From Pseudomonas quercus (GTDB lineage Bacteria; Pseudomonadota; Gammaproteobacteria; Pseudomonadales; Pseudomonadaceae), in contig NZ_JAAVJI010000003.1 in assembly GCF_012033695.1 (NCBI RefSeq), forward strand, positions 372,001 to 436,000: a DNA stretch of 64,000 bases, given 5' to 3'. Numbering within the stretch: the stretch's first letter is position 1; every line of letters begins with the position of its first letter. Positions 1-8,271 of the stretch are shown here, one piece after another. The notes under the pieces are model-generated. The model was not told where the DNA came from. It made no database searches and saw nothing but the letters and a program-made list of their open reading frames with translations. The translations under genes were made by a program, and so were the position numbers.

Positions 1-29
1 CTCCATCCTGGCCCATATTGGAGCACCCC

Positions 30-812
30 ATGCTCAAAGGTTGTATTTCACTGTTCGCTGCCACCGTATTCGCTTGCTCGCTCACCCAGATCGCTCATGC
101 AGATGGCTTGGCCGACATCACCGAGCGCGGCACGCTACGCGTGGCGGTACCACAGGATTTCCCACCCTTTGGTTCAGTGGGCCCTGACATGAAGCCCCGC
201 GGCCTGGACATCGATACTGCCCAGTTGCTGGCCCAACGGTTGAATGTGAAGCTGGAACTGACCCCGGTGAACAGCACCAACCGCATTCCCTTCCTGACCA
301 CCGGCAAGGTTGACCTGGTGATTTCCAGCCTAGGGAAAAACCCTGAGCGTGAGCAGGTGATCGATTTTTCCAACGCTTATGCGCCCTTCTACCTGGCCGT
401 GTTCGGCCCGCCAGATACCGCTGCTGCCAACCCTGACGACCTTAAGGGCAAGACCATCAGTGTTACCCGGGGGGCTATCGAGGACATCGAACTGAGCAAG
501 GTGGCCCCCGAAGGCGTCACCATCAAACGCTTCGAGGACAACAATTCCACCATCGCCGCCTACCTGGCCGGGCAAACCGACCTGATCGCCAGCGGCAACG
601 TGGTGATGACCGCCATTACCGAACGCAACCCCAAGCGGGTTCCCGCCCTTAAGTTCAAGCTCAAGGACTCGCCTGTGTATGTGGGCGTGAACAAGAACGA
701 GCCGGCGTTGCTGGCCAAAATCAATGACATCATCGCAGCAGCAAAAGCTGACGGTAGCCTCAACAAGAATGCCATGACCTGGCTCAAGCAGCCGCTGCCT
801 GCCGACCTCTGA
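30..812 (+). CDS. Polar amino-acid ABC transporter, periplasmic substrate-binding protein
   Basis: Predicted 260-residue periplasmic solute-binding protein of family 3. A signal peptide is visible (MLKGC start, hydrophobic core, AHA cleavage site near residue 24). The mature part opens with the family-typical ITERGTLRVAV segment and continues with GLDIDTAQLLAQRL and the SSLGKNPEREQVIDFS stretch characteristic of glutamate/histidine/cystine binders. The ATG at 30 is preferred over an in-frame TTG at 18 because GGAG lies 6 bases upstream of it. It is the first gene of a four-gene operon with two permeases and an ATPase. The substrate cannot be read from sequence; a polar or acidic amino acid is the family-level inference. 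Confidence 0.9.
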   Translation: MLKGCISLFAATVFACSLTQIAHADGLADITERGTLRVAVPQDFPPFGSVGPDMKPRGLDIDTAQLLAQRLNVKLELTPVNSTNRIPFLTTGKVDLVISSLGKNPEREQVIDFSNAYAPFYLAVFGPPDTAAANPDDLKGKTISVTRGAIEDIELSKVAPEGVTIKRFEDNNSTIAAYLAGQTDLIASGNVVMTAITERNPKRVPALKFKLKDSPVYVGVNKNEPALLAKINDIIAAAKADGSLNKNAMTWLKQPLPADL

Positions 813-845
813 TGGCGCGCTGCGCCGGCTGACCAAGGACGCCCC

Positions 846-1511
846 ATGGCTTATCACTTCGACTTCACGCCAGTGCTGCAAGCCGCTCCGCTGTTGTTCA
901 AGGGCGCGGGAGTTACCCTGGCACTTACGGCAACTGGCGCGGTATGTGGCCTGGCCTTGGGCATCCTAGGTGGCGTGGCTCGGGCCTGGAAGGTAAAGCC
1001 GCTAGCGGGCATTTTTGCGGTCTATGTAGAGGCTATTCGCAATACGCCCTTTCTGGTGCAGCTGTTTTTCATCTTCTTCGGGCTGCCTTCGTTGGGCGTT
1101 CACATCAGCGAATGGCAGGCTGCAACCTTGGCGATGATCATCAACCTGGGCGCTTACAGTACCGAGATCATCCGTGCAGGTATCCAGGCCGTGCCCCACG
1201 GGCAACTGGAAGCGGCAGCAGCGTTGGCACTGACCCGAGCCGAGGCCTTCCGGCATGTGATACTGCGGCCCGCCCTTGCCAAGGTGTGGCCAGCGTTGAG
1301 CAGCCAGATCATTATCGTGATGCTCGGCTCGGCCGTGTGTTCGCAGATTGCGACCCAAGAGCTCAGCTTTGCAGCCAACTTCATTCAATCGCGCAATTTC
1401 CGAGCATTCGAAACCTACCTGCTGACCACCTTGCTGTACCTGTTGCTGGCCATTGGCGTGCGCTGGGCACTGGCATGGCTGGGGCGATACCTGTTCAAAG
1501 GGGCCCGCTGA
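846..1511 (+). CDS. Amino-acid ABC transporter permease, first subunit (HisQ/GltJ type)
   Basis: 221-residue inner-membrane permease of the His/Glu/Gln/Arg family. Several hydrophobic segments are visible (about residues 15-40, 55-80, 85-105 and the C-terminal 180-205). The EAA loop, which docks the ATPase, reads GQLEAAAALALTRAEAFRHVILRPA near residues 119-143. AAGGA lies upstream of the ATG. The stop overlaps the start of the next permease by one base (TGATG), so the two are probably translationally coupled and form a heterodimeric channel. Confidence 0.9.
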   Translation: MAYHFDFTPVLQAAPLLFKGAGVTLALTATGAVCGLALGILGGVARAWKVKPLAGIFAVYVEAIRNTPFLVQLFFIFFGLPSLGVHISEWQAATLAMIINLGAYSTEIIRAGIQAVPHGQLEAAAALALTRAEAFRHVILRPALAKVWPALSSQIIIVMLGSAVCSQIATQELSFAANFIQSRNFRAFETYLLTTLLYLLLAIGVRWALAWLGRYLFKGAR

Positions 1512-2158
1512 TGGACTTCACGTTCTGGGACATCGCTCGCAACCTGCTCACGGGCCTGCAATGGAGCCTGCTGCTGTCACTGCTAGCCTTCATCGGTGGT
1601 GGCGTACTGGGCTGGCTGGTGCTGCTGGCACGCGTCTCTACCCATACCTTTCCTCAGGCACTGGCCACTGTATTCATCGAAGTGTTCCAGGGCACACCTT
1701 TACTGATGCAGCTGTTTCTAGTGTTTTTCGGGGTTGCTCTGCTGGGCGGCGACATATCCCCTTGGATGTCCGCTGCTATCGCACTCACGTTGTTTACCGC
1801 CGCCTACCTGGCCGAAATCTGGCGCGGCTGTGTAGAGGCCATTCCGGGCGGCCAGTGGGAAGCCTCTGCCAGCCTGGCCCTTACTCGCTACGAGCAATTG
1901 CGCCACGTGGTGCTTCCCCAGGCCTTGCGCATTGCCGTTGCGCCAACGGTGGGCTTTTCCGTTCAGGTGGTCAAAGGCACGGCCGTGACCTCCATTATCG
2001 GCTTCACCGAGCTCACTAAAACCGGCAGCATGCTGGCCAATGCCACCTTTGAACCGTTCATGGTGTATGGCCTGGTTGCCCTAGGTTATTTCTGCCTGTG
2101 CTTCCCGCTCTCGTTGTTCGCTCGCTATCTGGAAAGGAGGCTGCATGCCGCTACTTAG
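1511..2158 (+). CDS. Amino-acid ABC transporter permease, second subunit (HisM/GltK type)
   Basis: 215-residue permease, partner of the preceding one. The start is the ATG in TGATG at 1511; longer in-frame extensions upstream only read through the first permease and are not credible. It has the EAA loop (GGQWEASASLALTRYEQLRHV, about residues 116-136) and the EVFQGTPLLMQLFLVFFG membrane stretch typical of the family. Its last 14 bases overlap the ATPase gene, a strong sign of one co-translated operon. Confidence 0.9.
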   Translation: MDFTFWDIARNLLTGLQWSLLLSLLAFIGGGVLGWLVLLARVSTHTFPQALATVFIEVFQGTPLLMQLFLVFFGVALLGGDISPWMSAAIALTLFTAAYLAEIWRGCVEAIPGGQWEASASLALTRYEQLRHVVLPQALRIAVAPTVGFSVQVVKGTAVTSIIGFTELTKTGSMLANATFEPFMVYGLVALGYFCLCFPLSLFARYLERRLHAAT

Positions 2159-2876
2159 AGTGACTGCCCTGCACAAATACTATGGCGACCACCACGTACT
2201 CAAAGGGATCGACCTTAGCGTAGAAGAAGGCCAGGTGGTGGCAATCATCGGGCGCAGTGGCTCGGGCAAAAGCACGCTGTTACGCACCCTCAACGGGCTG
2301 GAAACCATCAATGACGGCGTTATCGAGGTAGATGGCCATTACCTGGATGCCGCCCGTGCCGATTTACGCGCGCTTCGCCAGACGGTTGGCATGGTGTTCC
2401 AGCAGTTCAACCTGTTCCCGCACCTGAGCGTGGGGGAAAACGTCATGCTTGCGCCCCAAGTGGTGCGCAAGGTCAGCAAAGCAGCAGCCCGCGCCCTGGC
2501 CCGTGACATGCTGGAACGAGTAGGCCTTGCAGACAAGTTCGATGCCTTTCCAGATCGCCTGTCAGGGGGCCAGCAACAGCGCGTAGCTATTGCGCGAGCG
2601 CTGGCCATGTCGCCAAAGGTATTGTTGTGCGACGAAATCACCTCGGCGCTGGACCCAGAATTGGTGAACGAGGTGTTGAGCGTGGTCCGGCAGCTCGCCA
2701 AGGACGGCATGACGCTGATCATGGTGACCCATGAAATGCGCTTTGCCCGAGAGGTAGGGGACAAACTGGTCTTCATGCACCAGGGCCGGGTTCATGAAAG
2801 CGGCGATCCCCGGCAGCTGTTCGCCGCACCAGGCACACCCGAGCTGGCCCATTTCCTAGGGCAAGGGGCGCAATGA
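2145..2876 (+). CDS. Amino-acid ABC transporter ATP-binding protein
   Basis: 243-residue ATPase that powers the importer. Walker A GRSGSGKS is at residues 36-43, the Q-loop glutamine near 86, the signature LSGGQQQR at 139-146, and Walker B VLLCDE ending at 164, followed by the D-loop SALDP and the switch histidine in VTHEM. Length and motifs match the HisP/GltL/GlnQ subfamily. GGAGG sits just upstream inside the second permease gene. No regulator or metabolic gene adjoins the operon, so context does not reveal the substrate. Confidence 0.93.
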   Translation: MPLLRVTALHKYYGDHHVLKGIDLSVEEGQVVAIIGRSGSGKSTLLRTLNGLETINDGVIEVDGHYLDAARADLRALRQTVGMVFQQFNLFPHLSVGENVMLAPQVVRKVSKAAARALARDMLERVGLADKFDAFPDRLSGGQQQRVAIARALAMSPKVLLCDEITSALDPELVNEVLSVVRQLAKDGMTLIMVTHEMRFAREVGDKLVFMHQGRVHESGDPRQLFAAPGTPELAHFLGQGAQ

Positions 2877-2960
2877 GGGTGGCCGCCTAAAACCGGGTGC
2901 CGTTGGCGAAGCACGCGGATCGTGGCAGGATGCACAGGTTATCGACCGAGAACCTCGAAC

Positions 2961-4463
2961 ATGCCGCCACTCAAGCCGACGAACCTGTCACTCATTGCTG
3001 CGATTGACCTGGGGTCCAACAGCTTTCACATGGTTGTGGCCAAACCGGTCCAAGGCGAAATTCGTATCCTTGAACGGCTCGGCGAAAAGGTCCAGTTGGC
3101 TGCTGGCATAGACGACCAGCGCCAGTTGAGCGAAGAGTCCATGCAACGCGGGCTGGACTGCCTCAAACGTTTTGCGCAGCTGATCAATGGCCTGCCTTTG
3201 GGCGCTGTGCGTATCGTAGGCACCAACGCTCTGCGTGAAGCACGTAACCGCGGTGAGTTCATCCGCCGCGCCGAAGCGCTGCTGGGCCATCCGGTGGAGG
3301 TGATTTCAGGCCGTGAAGAAGCCCGCCTGATCTACCTGGGTGTGTCGCATACCTTGGCCGACACCCCCGGCAAACGCTTGGTAACGGACATTGGCGGTGG
3401 CAGCACCGAGTTCATCATTGGCCAGCGCTTCGAGCCACTGATTCGCGAAAGCCTGCAAATGGGCTGCGTGAGCTTTACCCAGCGCTATTTCCGCGATGGC
3501 AAGATTACCCCAGCCCGCTATGCACAAGCCTACACGGCCGCACGCCTGGAAATCATGGGCATCGAAAATGCCCTGCATCGATTGGGTTGGGATGAAGCCA
3601 TCGGCTCGTCAGGCACCATTCGGGCCATTGGCGCCGCCATCAAAGCCGCGGGGCTAGGCTCGGGTGAGGTGAACGCTGAAGGGCTGGCCTGGCTCAAGCG
3701 CAAGGTATTCAAGCTAGGCGATATTGAAAAGATCGACTTCGACGGGCTCAAGCCCGATCGCCGCGCTATCTTCCCCGCAGGGCTGGCCATTTTGGAAGCC
3801 ATCTTCGACAGCCTTGAGCTGCAACGCATGGATCACTGCGAAGGCGCCTTGCGCGAAGGGGTGCTGTATGACCTGATGGGCCGCCATGGCCATGAGGATG
3901 TGCGTGAGCGCACCTTGAGCTCGCTCATGGACCGCTACCATGTGGACCTGGGCCAGGCCGCACGCGTAGAACAGAAAGCGCTGAGCGCGTTCGACCAGGT
4001 AGCGGATGCTTGGGGGCTGGAGGACGGCGTATGGCGAGACCTGCTGGGCTGGGCGGCGAAGGTGCACGAGGTGGGCCTGGACATCGCCCACTACCATTAC
4101 CACAAGCACGGTGCCTACCTGATCGAGCATTCCGACCTGGCCGGTTTTTCCCGGGAAGATCAGCATATGCTGGCACTGCTGGTGCGCGGCCATCGCCGCA
4201 ACATTCCTCGCGAGCGCTTCGCCGAATTTGGTGAAGACGGCAATAAGCTGATCCGGCTATGCGTGCTGCTGCGCTTTGCCATTCTGTTCCACCACATCCG
4301 CGGCACCCAGGAAATGCCCCAGGTGCAGCTCCAGGCGGGTAAAGATACCCTGGACGTGGCATTCCCTGCCGGGTGGCTGGAAAACAACCCGTTGACCCAG
4401 GCCGACTTCGCCCTTGAGGCCGAGTGGCTGACCCGGGTCGGGTTCACCCTTACCGTACGGTAA
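2961..4463 (+). CDS. ppx: Exopolyphosphatase
   Basis: 500-residue Ppx/GppA enzyme that hydrolyses inorganic polyphosphate from its ends. The actin-like fold motifs are present: [13 protein letters not shown] near the N terminus and [14 protein letters not shown] near residues 139-152. The C-terminal half carries an HD-like region ([22 protein letters not shown]), as in long bacterial Ppx proteins. The ATG at 2961 gives the usual family length; the reading frame stays open upstream to 2922 without support. Its 3' end overlaps the convergent ppk gene by 14 bases, placing the synthesising and degrading enzymes tail to tail. Confidence 0.95.
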   Translation: MPPLKPTNLSLIAAIDLGSNSFHMVVAKPVQGEIRILERLGEKVQLAAGIDDQRQLSEESMQRGLDCLKRFAQLINGLPLGAVRIVGTNALREARNRGEFIRRAEALLGHPVEVISGREEARLIYLGVSHTLADTPGKRLVTDIGGGSTEFIIGQRFEPLIRESLQMGCVSFTQRYFRDGKITPARYAQAYTAARLEIMGIENALHRLGWDEAIGSSGTIRAIGAAIKAAGLGSGEVNAEGLAWLKRKVFKLGDIEKIDFDGLKPDRRAIFPAGLAILEAIFDSLELQRMDHCEGALREGVLYDLMGRHGHEDVRERTLSSLMDRYHVDLGQAARVEQKALSAFDQVADAWGLEDGVWRDLLGWAAKVHEVGLDIAHYHYHKHGAYLIEHSDLAGFSREDQHMLALLVRGHRRNIPRERFAEFGEDGNKLIRLCVLLRFAILFHHIRGTQEMPQVQLQAGKDTLDVAFPAGWLENNPLTQADFALEAEWLTRVGFTLTVR

Positions 4464-6663
4464 GGGGTTGGTTGCTGAGCCGATCGAGCAACGTGACCTG
4501 TGCATTGCGGGGGTTCTGGTTGCCGGTTGGCGTTTGACGTACGTAGGTGCCGTCCGGCTGTAGAATCCAGGCGTGCGTATTGTCCGTCAGGTAGGCCTCC
4601 ACCTCCTTCTTCACCCGCGTGATCAGCTTTTTGCCCTCTACCGGGAAGCAGGTTTCCACTCGCCGGTCCAGGTTACGCTCCATCCAGTCAGCACTGGACA
4701 GGTACAGCTGCTCTTCCCCTCCGTTGAGGAAATAGAACATGCGGGTGTGTTCCAGGAACCGGCCGATGATCGAGCGCACATGAATGTTATGGGAAACCCC
4801 TGGCACGCCAGGCCGCAGGCAGCACATGCCACGCACGATCAGGTCGATCCGCACGCCGGCCTGGCTGGCCTTGTACAGCGCGCGGATGATCTTGGCATCG
4901 GTAAGCCCGTTGAACTTGGCCACGATGTGCGCAGGCTTGCCGTCTACAGCAAACTGGGTTTCCCGCGCGATCATGTCCAGCATGCCTTTTTTGAGGGTGA
5001 AAGGCGCATGCAAGAGCTTTTTCATGCGCAAGGTTTTACCCATGCCGATCAACTGCGTGAACAGTTTACCCACGTCTTCGCACAGGGCGTCGTCGGATGT
5101 CAGCAAGCTGTAGTCGGTGTACAGCCGTGCGTTACTGGCGTGGTAGTTACCAGTCCCCAAGTGCGCATAGCGAACAATTTCGCCTGCCTCGCGCCGTAGG
5201 ATCAGAATCATCTTGGCGTGCGTCTTGAAACCGACCACGCCGTAGATCACCACCGCACCTGCTGCCTGCAGCCGGCTGGCCATTTGCAGGTTGGACTCTT
5301 CGTCAAAGCGCGCGCGCAGTTCGATCACGGCCGTGACTTCCTTGCCACTACGTGCCGCGTCTACCAAGGCATCTACGATTTCCGAGTTGGCCCCGCTACG
5401 GTACAGGGTTTGCCGGATAGCCAGAACATGAGGGTCCTTCGCGGCCTGACGCAGCAGGTCCACGACCGGTGTGAAGGACTCGAAAGGGTGCAACAGCAGA
5501 ATGTCTTGCTTGCTGATCACGCTAAAAATGTTTTCAGCGTTCTGCAGCAGCTTGGGTATGGCCGGCGTGAACGGCACGTGCTGCAATTCAGGGTGGCTAT
5601 CCAGGCCCGTGATGCTGAACAGGCGCGTAAGGTTGACCGGCCCGTTGACCTGGTACAGCTCTGACTCAGCCAGGTTGAACTGTTTGAGCAAATAGTCCGA
5701 CAGGTGCTTGGGACAGGTATCGGCCACCTCCAGGCGTACTGCATCTCCGTAACGGCGCGAGAACAACTCGCCACGCAGAGCGCGCGCAAGGTCTTCCACA
5801 TCTTCGGAATCCAGTGACAGGTCGGCGTTTCGGGTCAGGCGGAACTGGTAGCACCCTTTCACCTTCATGCCTTGGAACAGGTCGTCAGCATGGGCATGAA
5901 TCATGGAGGACAGGAACACGAAGTTGTCGCCCACACCGCCCACGTCCTCTGGCACCTTGATTACGCGCGGCAGCAGGCGCGGCGCTGGAATAATGGCCAG
6001 GCCTGAGTCTCGCCCGAAGGCGTCAACGCCCTCCAGCTCCACAATGAAGTTCAGGCTCTTGTTCACCAGCAGCGGGAACGGGTGAGTCGGGTCCAATCCG
6101 ATAGGCGTGATGATGGGAGCAATTTCATCACGGAAATAGCGCCGCACCCACGCTTTGAGCTTGGGCGTCCAATGGCGGCGGCGAATAAACCGTACCTGAT
6201 GTTTTTCAAGCTCGGGCAATAGAATGTCGTTGAGAATCGCGTATTGCCGGTCCACTTGAACATGCACCAGCTCGCTGATGCGGGCAAGCGCCTGGTGAGG
6301 CTGCAGGCCATCGGCACCTGCCTGCTCACGGGCAAAGGTGATCTGCTTCTTGAGCCCGGCTACGCGGATTTCGAAGAACTCATCCAGGTTGCTGGAAAAG
6401 ATCAATAGAAACTTGAGGCGCTCAAGCAAGGGGTAGCTTTCGTCCAGTGCCTGCTCAAGGACGCGAATGTTGAACTGCAGCTGGGACAGTTCCCGATGGC
6501 TGTACAACACAGGGTCGTCCAGGCCCGGAATGGCCATGACGGGCACGGCTGGCGCTGCCTCCAGGGGTGCTTCGAGCGGCATCTCGGCCACGATGTCCTG
6601 CAAGGGTTCGGTCACAGGTTGAGCCTCTTCTACGACCAGATCGGGGAGCGCTTCATTATTCAT
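4450..6663 (-). CDS. ppk: Polyphosphate kinase 1
   Basis: 737-residue PPK1 that makes polyphosphate from ATP. The start at 6663 (MNNEALPDL) has AGGA upstream and avoids 41 unsupported residues. After an acidic, Glu/Pro-rich N-terminal tail of about 45 residues comes the PPK N domain ([14 protein letters not shown]), the middle domain, and the two phospholipase-D-like catalytic domains. The autophosphorylated histidine region is visible as [10 protein letters not shown] and the second histidine motif as [13 protein letters not shown] box with a properly spaced -10 element lies about 160 bases upstream, so phosphate starvation induction through PhoB is expected. Confidence 0.96.
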   Translation of the reverse strand: MNNEALPDLVVEEAQPVTEPLQDIVAEMPLEAPLEAAPAVPVMAIPGLDDPVLYSHRELSQLQFNIRVLEQALDESYPLLERLKFLLIFSSNLDEFFEIRVAGLKKQITFAREQAGADGLQPHQALARISELVHVQVDRQYAILNDILLPELEKHQVRFIRRRHWTPKLKAWVRRYFRDEIAPIITPIGLDPTHPFPLLVNKSLNFIVELEGVDAFGRDSGLAIIPAPRLLPRVIKVPEDVGGVGDNFVFLSSMIHAHADDLFQGMKVKGCYQFRLTRNADLSLDSEDVEDLARALRGELFSRRYGDAVRLEVADTCPKHLSDYLLKQFNLAESELYQVNGPVNLTRLFSITGLDSHPELQHVPFTPAIPKLLQNAENIFSVISKQDILLLHPFESFTPVVDLLRQAAKDPHVLAIRQTLYRSGANSEIVDALVDAARSGKEVTAVIELRARFDEESNLQMASRLQAAGAVVIYGVVGFKTHAKMILILRREAGEIVRYAHLGTGNYHASNARLYTDYSLLTSDDALCEDVGKLFTQLIGMGKTLRMKKLLHAPFTLKKGMLDMIARETQFAVDGKPAHIVAKFNGLTDAKIIRALYKASQAGVRIDLIVRGMCCLRPGVPGVSHNIHVRSIIGRFLEHTRMFYFLNGGEEQLYLSSADWMERNLDRRVETCFPVEGKKLITRVKKEVEAYLTDNTHAWILQPDGTYVRQTPTGNQNPRNAQVTLLDRLSNQPLTVR

Positions 6664-6818
6664 GTGAATATCCTGAAGGGCCAGAGGCCCGGGGGCAATG
6701 GGCGGCACACACTGCAATGTCGTTAGCCACAGTGACGATGGCTTGCAGGCCAAGGTCACGGCCGCCAGCGAGCGGGCGCCAAGCAAGCGTGCAATTGCCG
6801 TCGGAGACGAACCGGGCT

Positions 6819-6824
6819 GTTATA
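6819..6824 (-). promoter_or_regulatory. ppk: -10 element of the PhoB-type ppk promoter
   Basis: TATAAC on the minus strand, 10 bases downstream of the PHO box. It would place the start of transcription near 6812 and give a leader of about 150 bases before the ppk ATG. The rest of the 311-base gap between ppk and dedA (6664-6974) holds no gene that I can see. Confidence 0.55.
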
Positions 6825-6834
6825 AGGCCAGCCT

Positions 6835-6852
6835 GTGACAACCGCATGACAG
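6835..6852 (-). promoter_or_regulatory. PHO box upstream of ppk
   Basis: On the minus strand this reads CTGTCATGCGGTTGTCAC, that is CTGTCAT, four bases, TTGTCAC. The PhoB consensus is two CTGTCAT-like 7-mers spaced by 4 bases; the first repeat matches perfectly and the second at five of seven positions. Ten bases further downstream on the same strand is TATAAC (6819-6824), a good -10 hexamer. PhoB boxes normally replace the -35 element at this spacing. Binding itself is inferred. Confidence 0.75.
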
Positions 6853-6974
6853 CCACGTATTGATAGACGTAGAGCGTCTGCAGGCCTCAATGTTCACGTC
6901 GAGACACATATCGACACTTTCATGAAGTTCTCTTAAGGGTTAGGCTGCGCGTTCATTTCGCCAGCATCTTGAAA

Positions 6975-7577
6975 ATGCTCCATCAATTTCTCAACGATTT
7001 CGGCTACCTGGCCCTGTTCCTGGGGACCTTCTTCGAAGGCGAAACCATCCTGGTGCTTGCCGGGTTTCTCGCGTTTCGCGGATACATGGACATCAACCTG
7101 GTGATGCTGGTGGCCTTCTTCGGCAGCTATGCCGGCGATCAGCTGTGGTATTTCCTGGGCAGGCGCCATGGCCGGCGGCTGCTGGCCCGCAAGCCGCGTT
7201 GGCAAACCCTGGGGGATCGTGCGCTGGAGCATATCCGCAAGCACCCAGACCTGTGGGTGCTTTCCTTCCGGTTCGTTTATGGGCTGCGCACTGTGATGCC
7301 TGTCGCCATCGGGCTGTCCGGCTATCCACCACGCCGTTACCTGCTGCTCAATGGCATCGGTGCCGCTGTTTGGTCCATCGCCCTGGGCCAGGCGGCGTAT
7401 CACTTCGGCTCGGTGCTAGAGCGTTTGCTGGGCAGTGTAAAGAAGTACGAGCTTTGGGTACTCGGCATTCTGCTATTACTGGGCGTGGGCCTATGGATCA
7501 CCCGCCGCATCAAGGCCGCCCGCATTGCACGCAAGGCTGAACAGGCCGGCAAGCTACCTGAGCCTCCGGCTCAATAA
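6975..7577 (+). CDS. DedA family inner-membrane protein
   Basis: 200-residue DedA/SNARE-associated (VTT domain) membrane protein. The family signature is clear: FFEGETILVLAGFLA near residues 19-33, the GDQLWYFLGRRHG segment, and R-x-VYGLRTVMPVAIGLSG in the middle. Hydrophobic segments flank these, and a basic C-terminal tail (RRIKAARIARKAE) follows the last one. DedA proteins are linked to proton-motive-force homeostasis and to lipid carrier flipping; which applies here is unknown. Start uncertain: a TTG six bases upstream (6969) is also in frame. Confidence 0.85.
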   Translation: MLHQFLNDFGYLALFLGTFFEGETILVLAGFLAFRGYMDINLVMLVAFFGSYAGDQLWYFLGRRHGRRLLARKPRWQTLGDRALEHIRKHPDLWVLSFRFVYGLRTVMPVAIGLSGYPPRRYLLLNGIGAAVWSIALGQAAYHFGSVLERLLGSVKKYELWVLGILLLLGVGLWITRRIKAARIARKAEQAGKLPEPPAQ

Positions 7578-7579
7578 GC

Positions 7580-8212
7580 CTACAGTGGTGCTCGACGCAG
7601 CGTTGCCAGGAAGGTAGCAGCGCCTATGAAAAGGCCCGCGAACGTGCGGTTAAGGCGCTGCTGCTGCCGTGGGGTACGCATCAGGCGCAGCACCTTCGAA
7701 GCCAGGCCTGTATAACCCGCCATCACAATCAAATCGACGGTCACCATGGTGGCCCCTATGATCAGATACTGGGCAAGCAGCGGGGCCTGCGGGTCAATGA
7801 ACTGGGGCAACACGGCCAGCATGAACACCAAGGCTTTGGGATTGCTTACATTTACCAGAAACCCGCGAAGCACCAGGCTGGTGCGGCTGCTGCCCACCAC
7901 TGGGGTTGAGTCGCCCTGCATGTCCATGGGTGCGGCACGCCATTGGCGTATCGCAAGGTACAGCAGGTAAAACACCCCAAACCATTTGATCACAGTAAAG
8001 GCTGTAGCGGAGGCTGCCAGAATGGCACCCACCCCTGCCGCGACCACAGCAATTTGCAAGGCCAACCCTAGCTGAAGGCCCAATGCGTTCCAGTATCCCC
8101 TGCCAAAGCCATATCGCAGGCCAGAACTCATTGAAGCAATAGCACCCGCGCCGGGGGATAGACTGATTACCCAACTGGCGGCCAGAAACGCCAACCATGT
8201 GTGCCACGCCAT
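7580..8212 (-). CDS. LysE/RhtB family amino-acid exporter
   Basis: 210-residue membrane protein. The N terminus has the family hallmark SLSPGAGAIASMSSGLRYGFGRG, and about six hydrophobic segments are visible. AGGAGG lies 6-7 bases upstream of the ATG at 8212. The family exports basic or neutral amino acids and homoserine lactones; the substrate is not predictable here. It is convergent with dedA, with two bases between their stops. Confidence 0.88.
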   Translation of the reverse strand: MAWHTWLAFLAASWVISLSPGAGAIASMSSGLRYGFGRGYWNALGLQLGLALQIAVVAAGVGAILAASATAFTVIKWFGVFYLLYLAIRQWRAAPMDMQGDSTPVVGSSRTSLVLRGFLVNVSNPKALVFMLAVLPQFIDPQAPLLAQYLIIGATMVTVDLIVMAGYTGLASKVLRLMRTPRQQQRLNRTFAGLFIGAATFLATLRRAPL

Positions 8213-8271
8213 GAAATACCTCCTGTACCGTGGGTAAGCTTGCTTATTGAAGCAAGGGCACTGCCTGAACG

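Noticed and set aside
944..1510. Long N-terminal extension (189 codons) of the second permease
   Set aside because: It reads in another frame through the first permease gene, which has clear membrane segments and the EAA loop; the ATG at 1511 in TGATG is the natural start.
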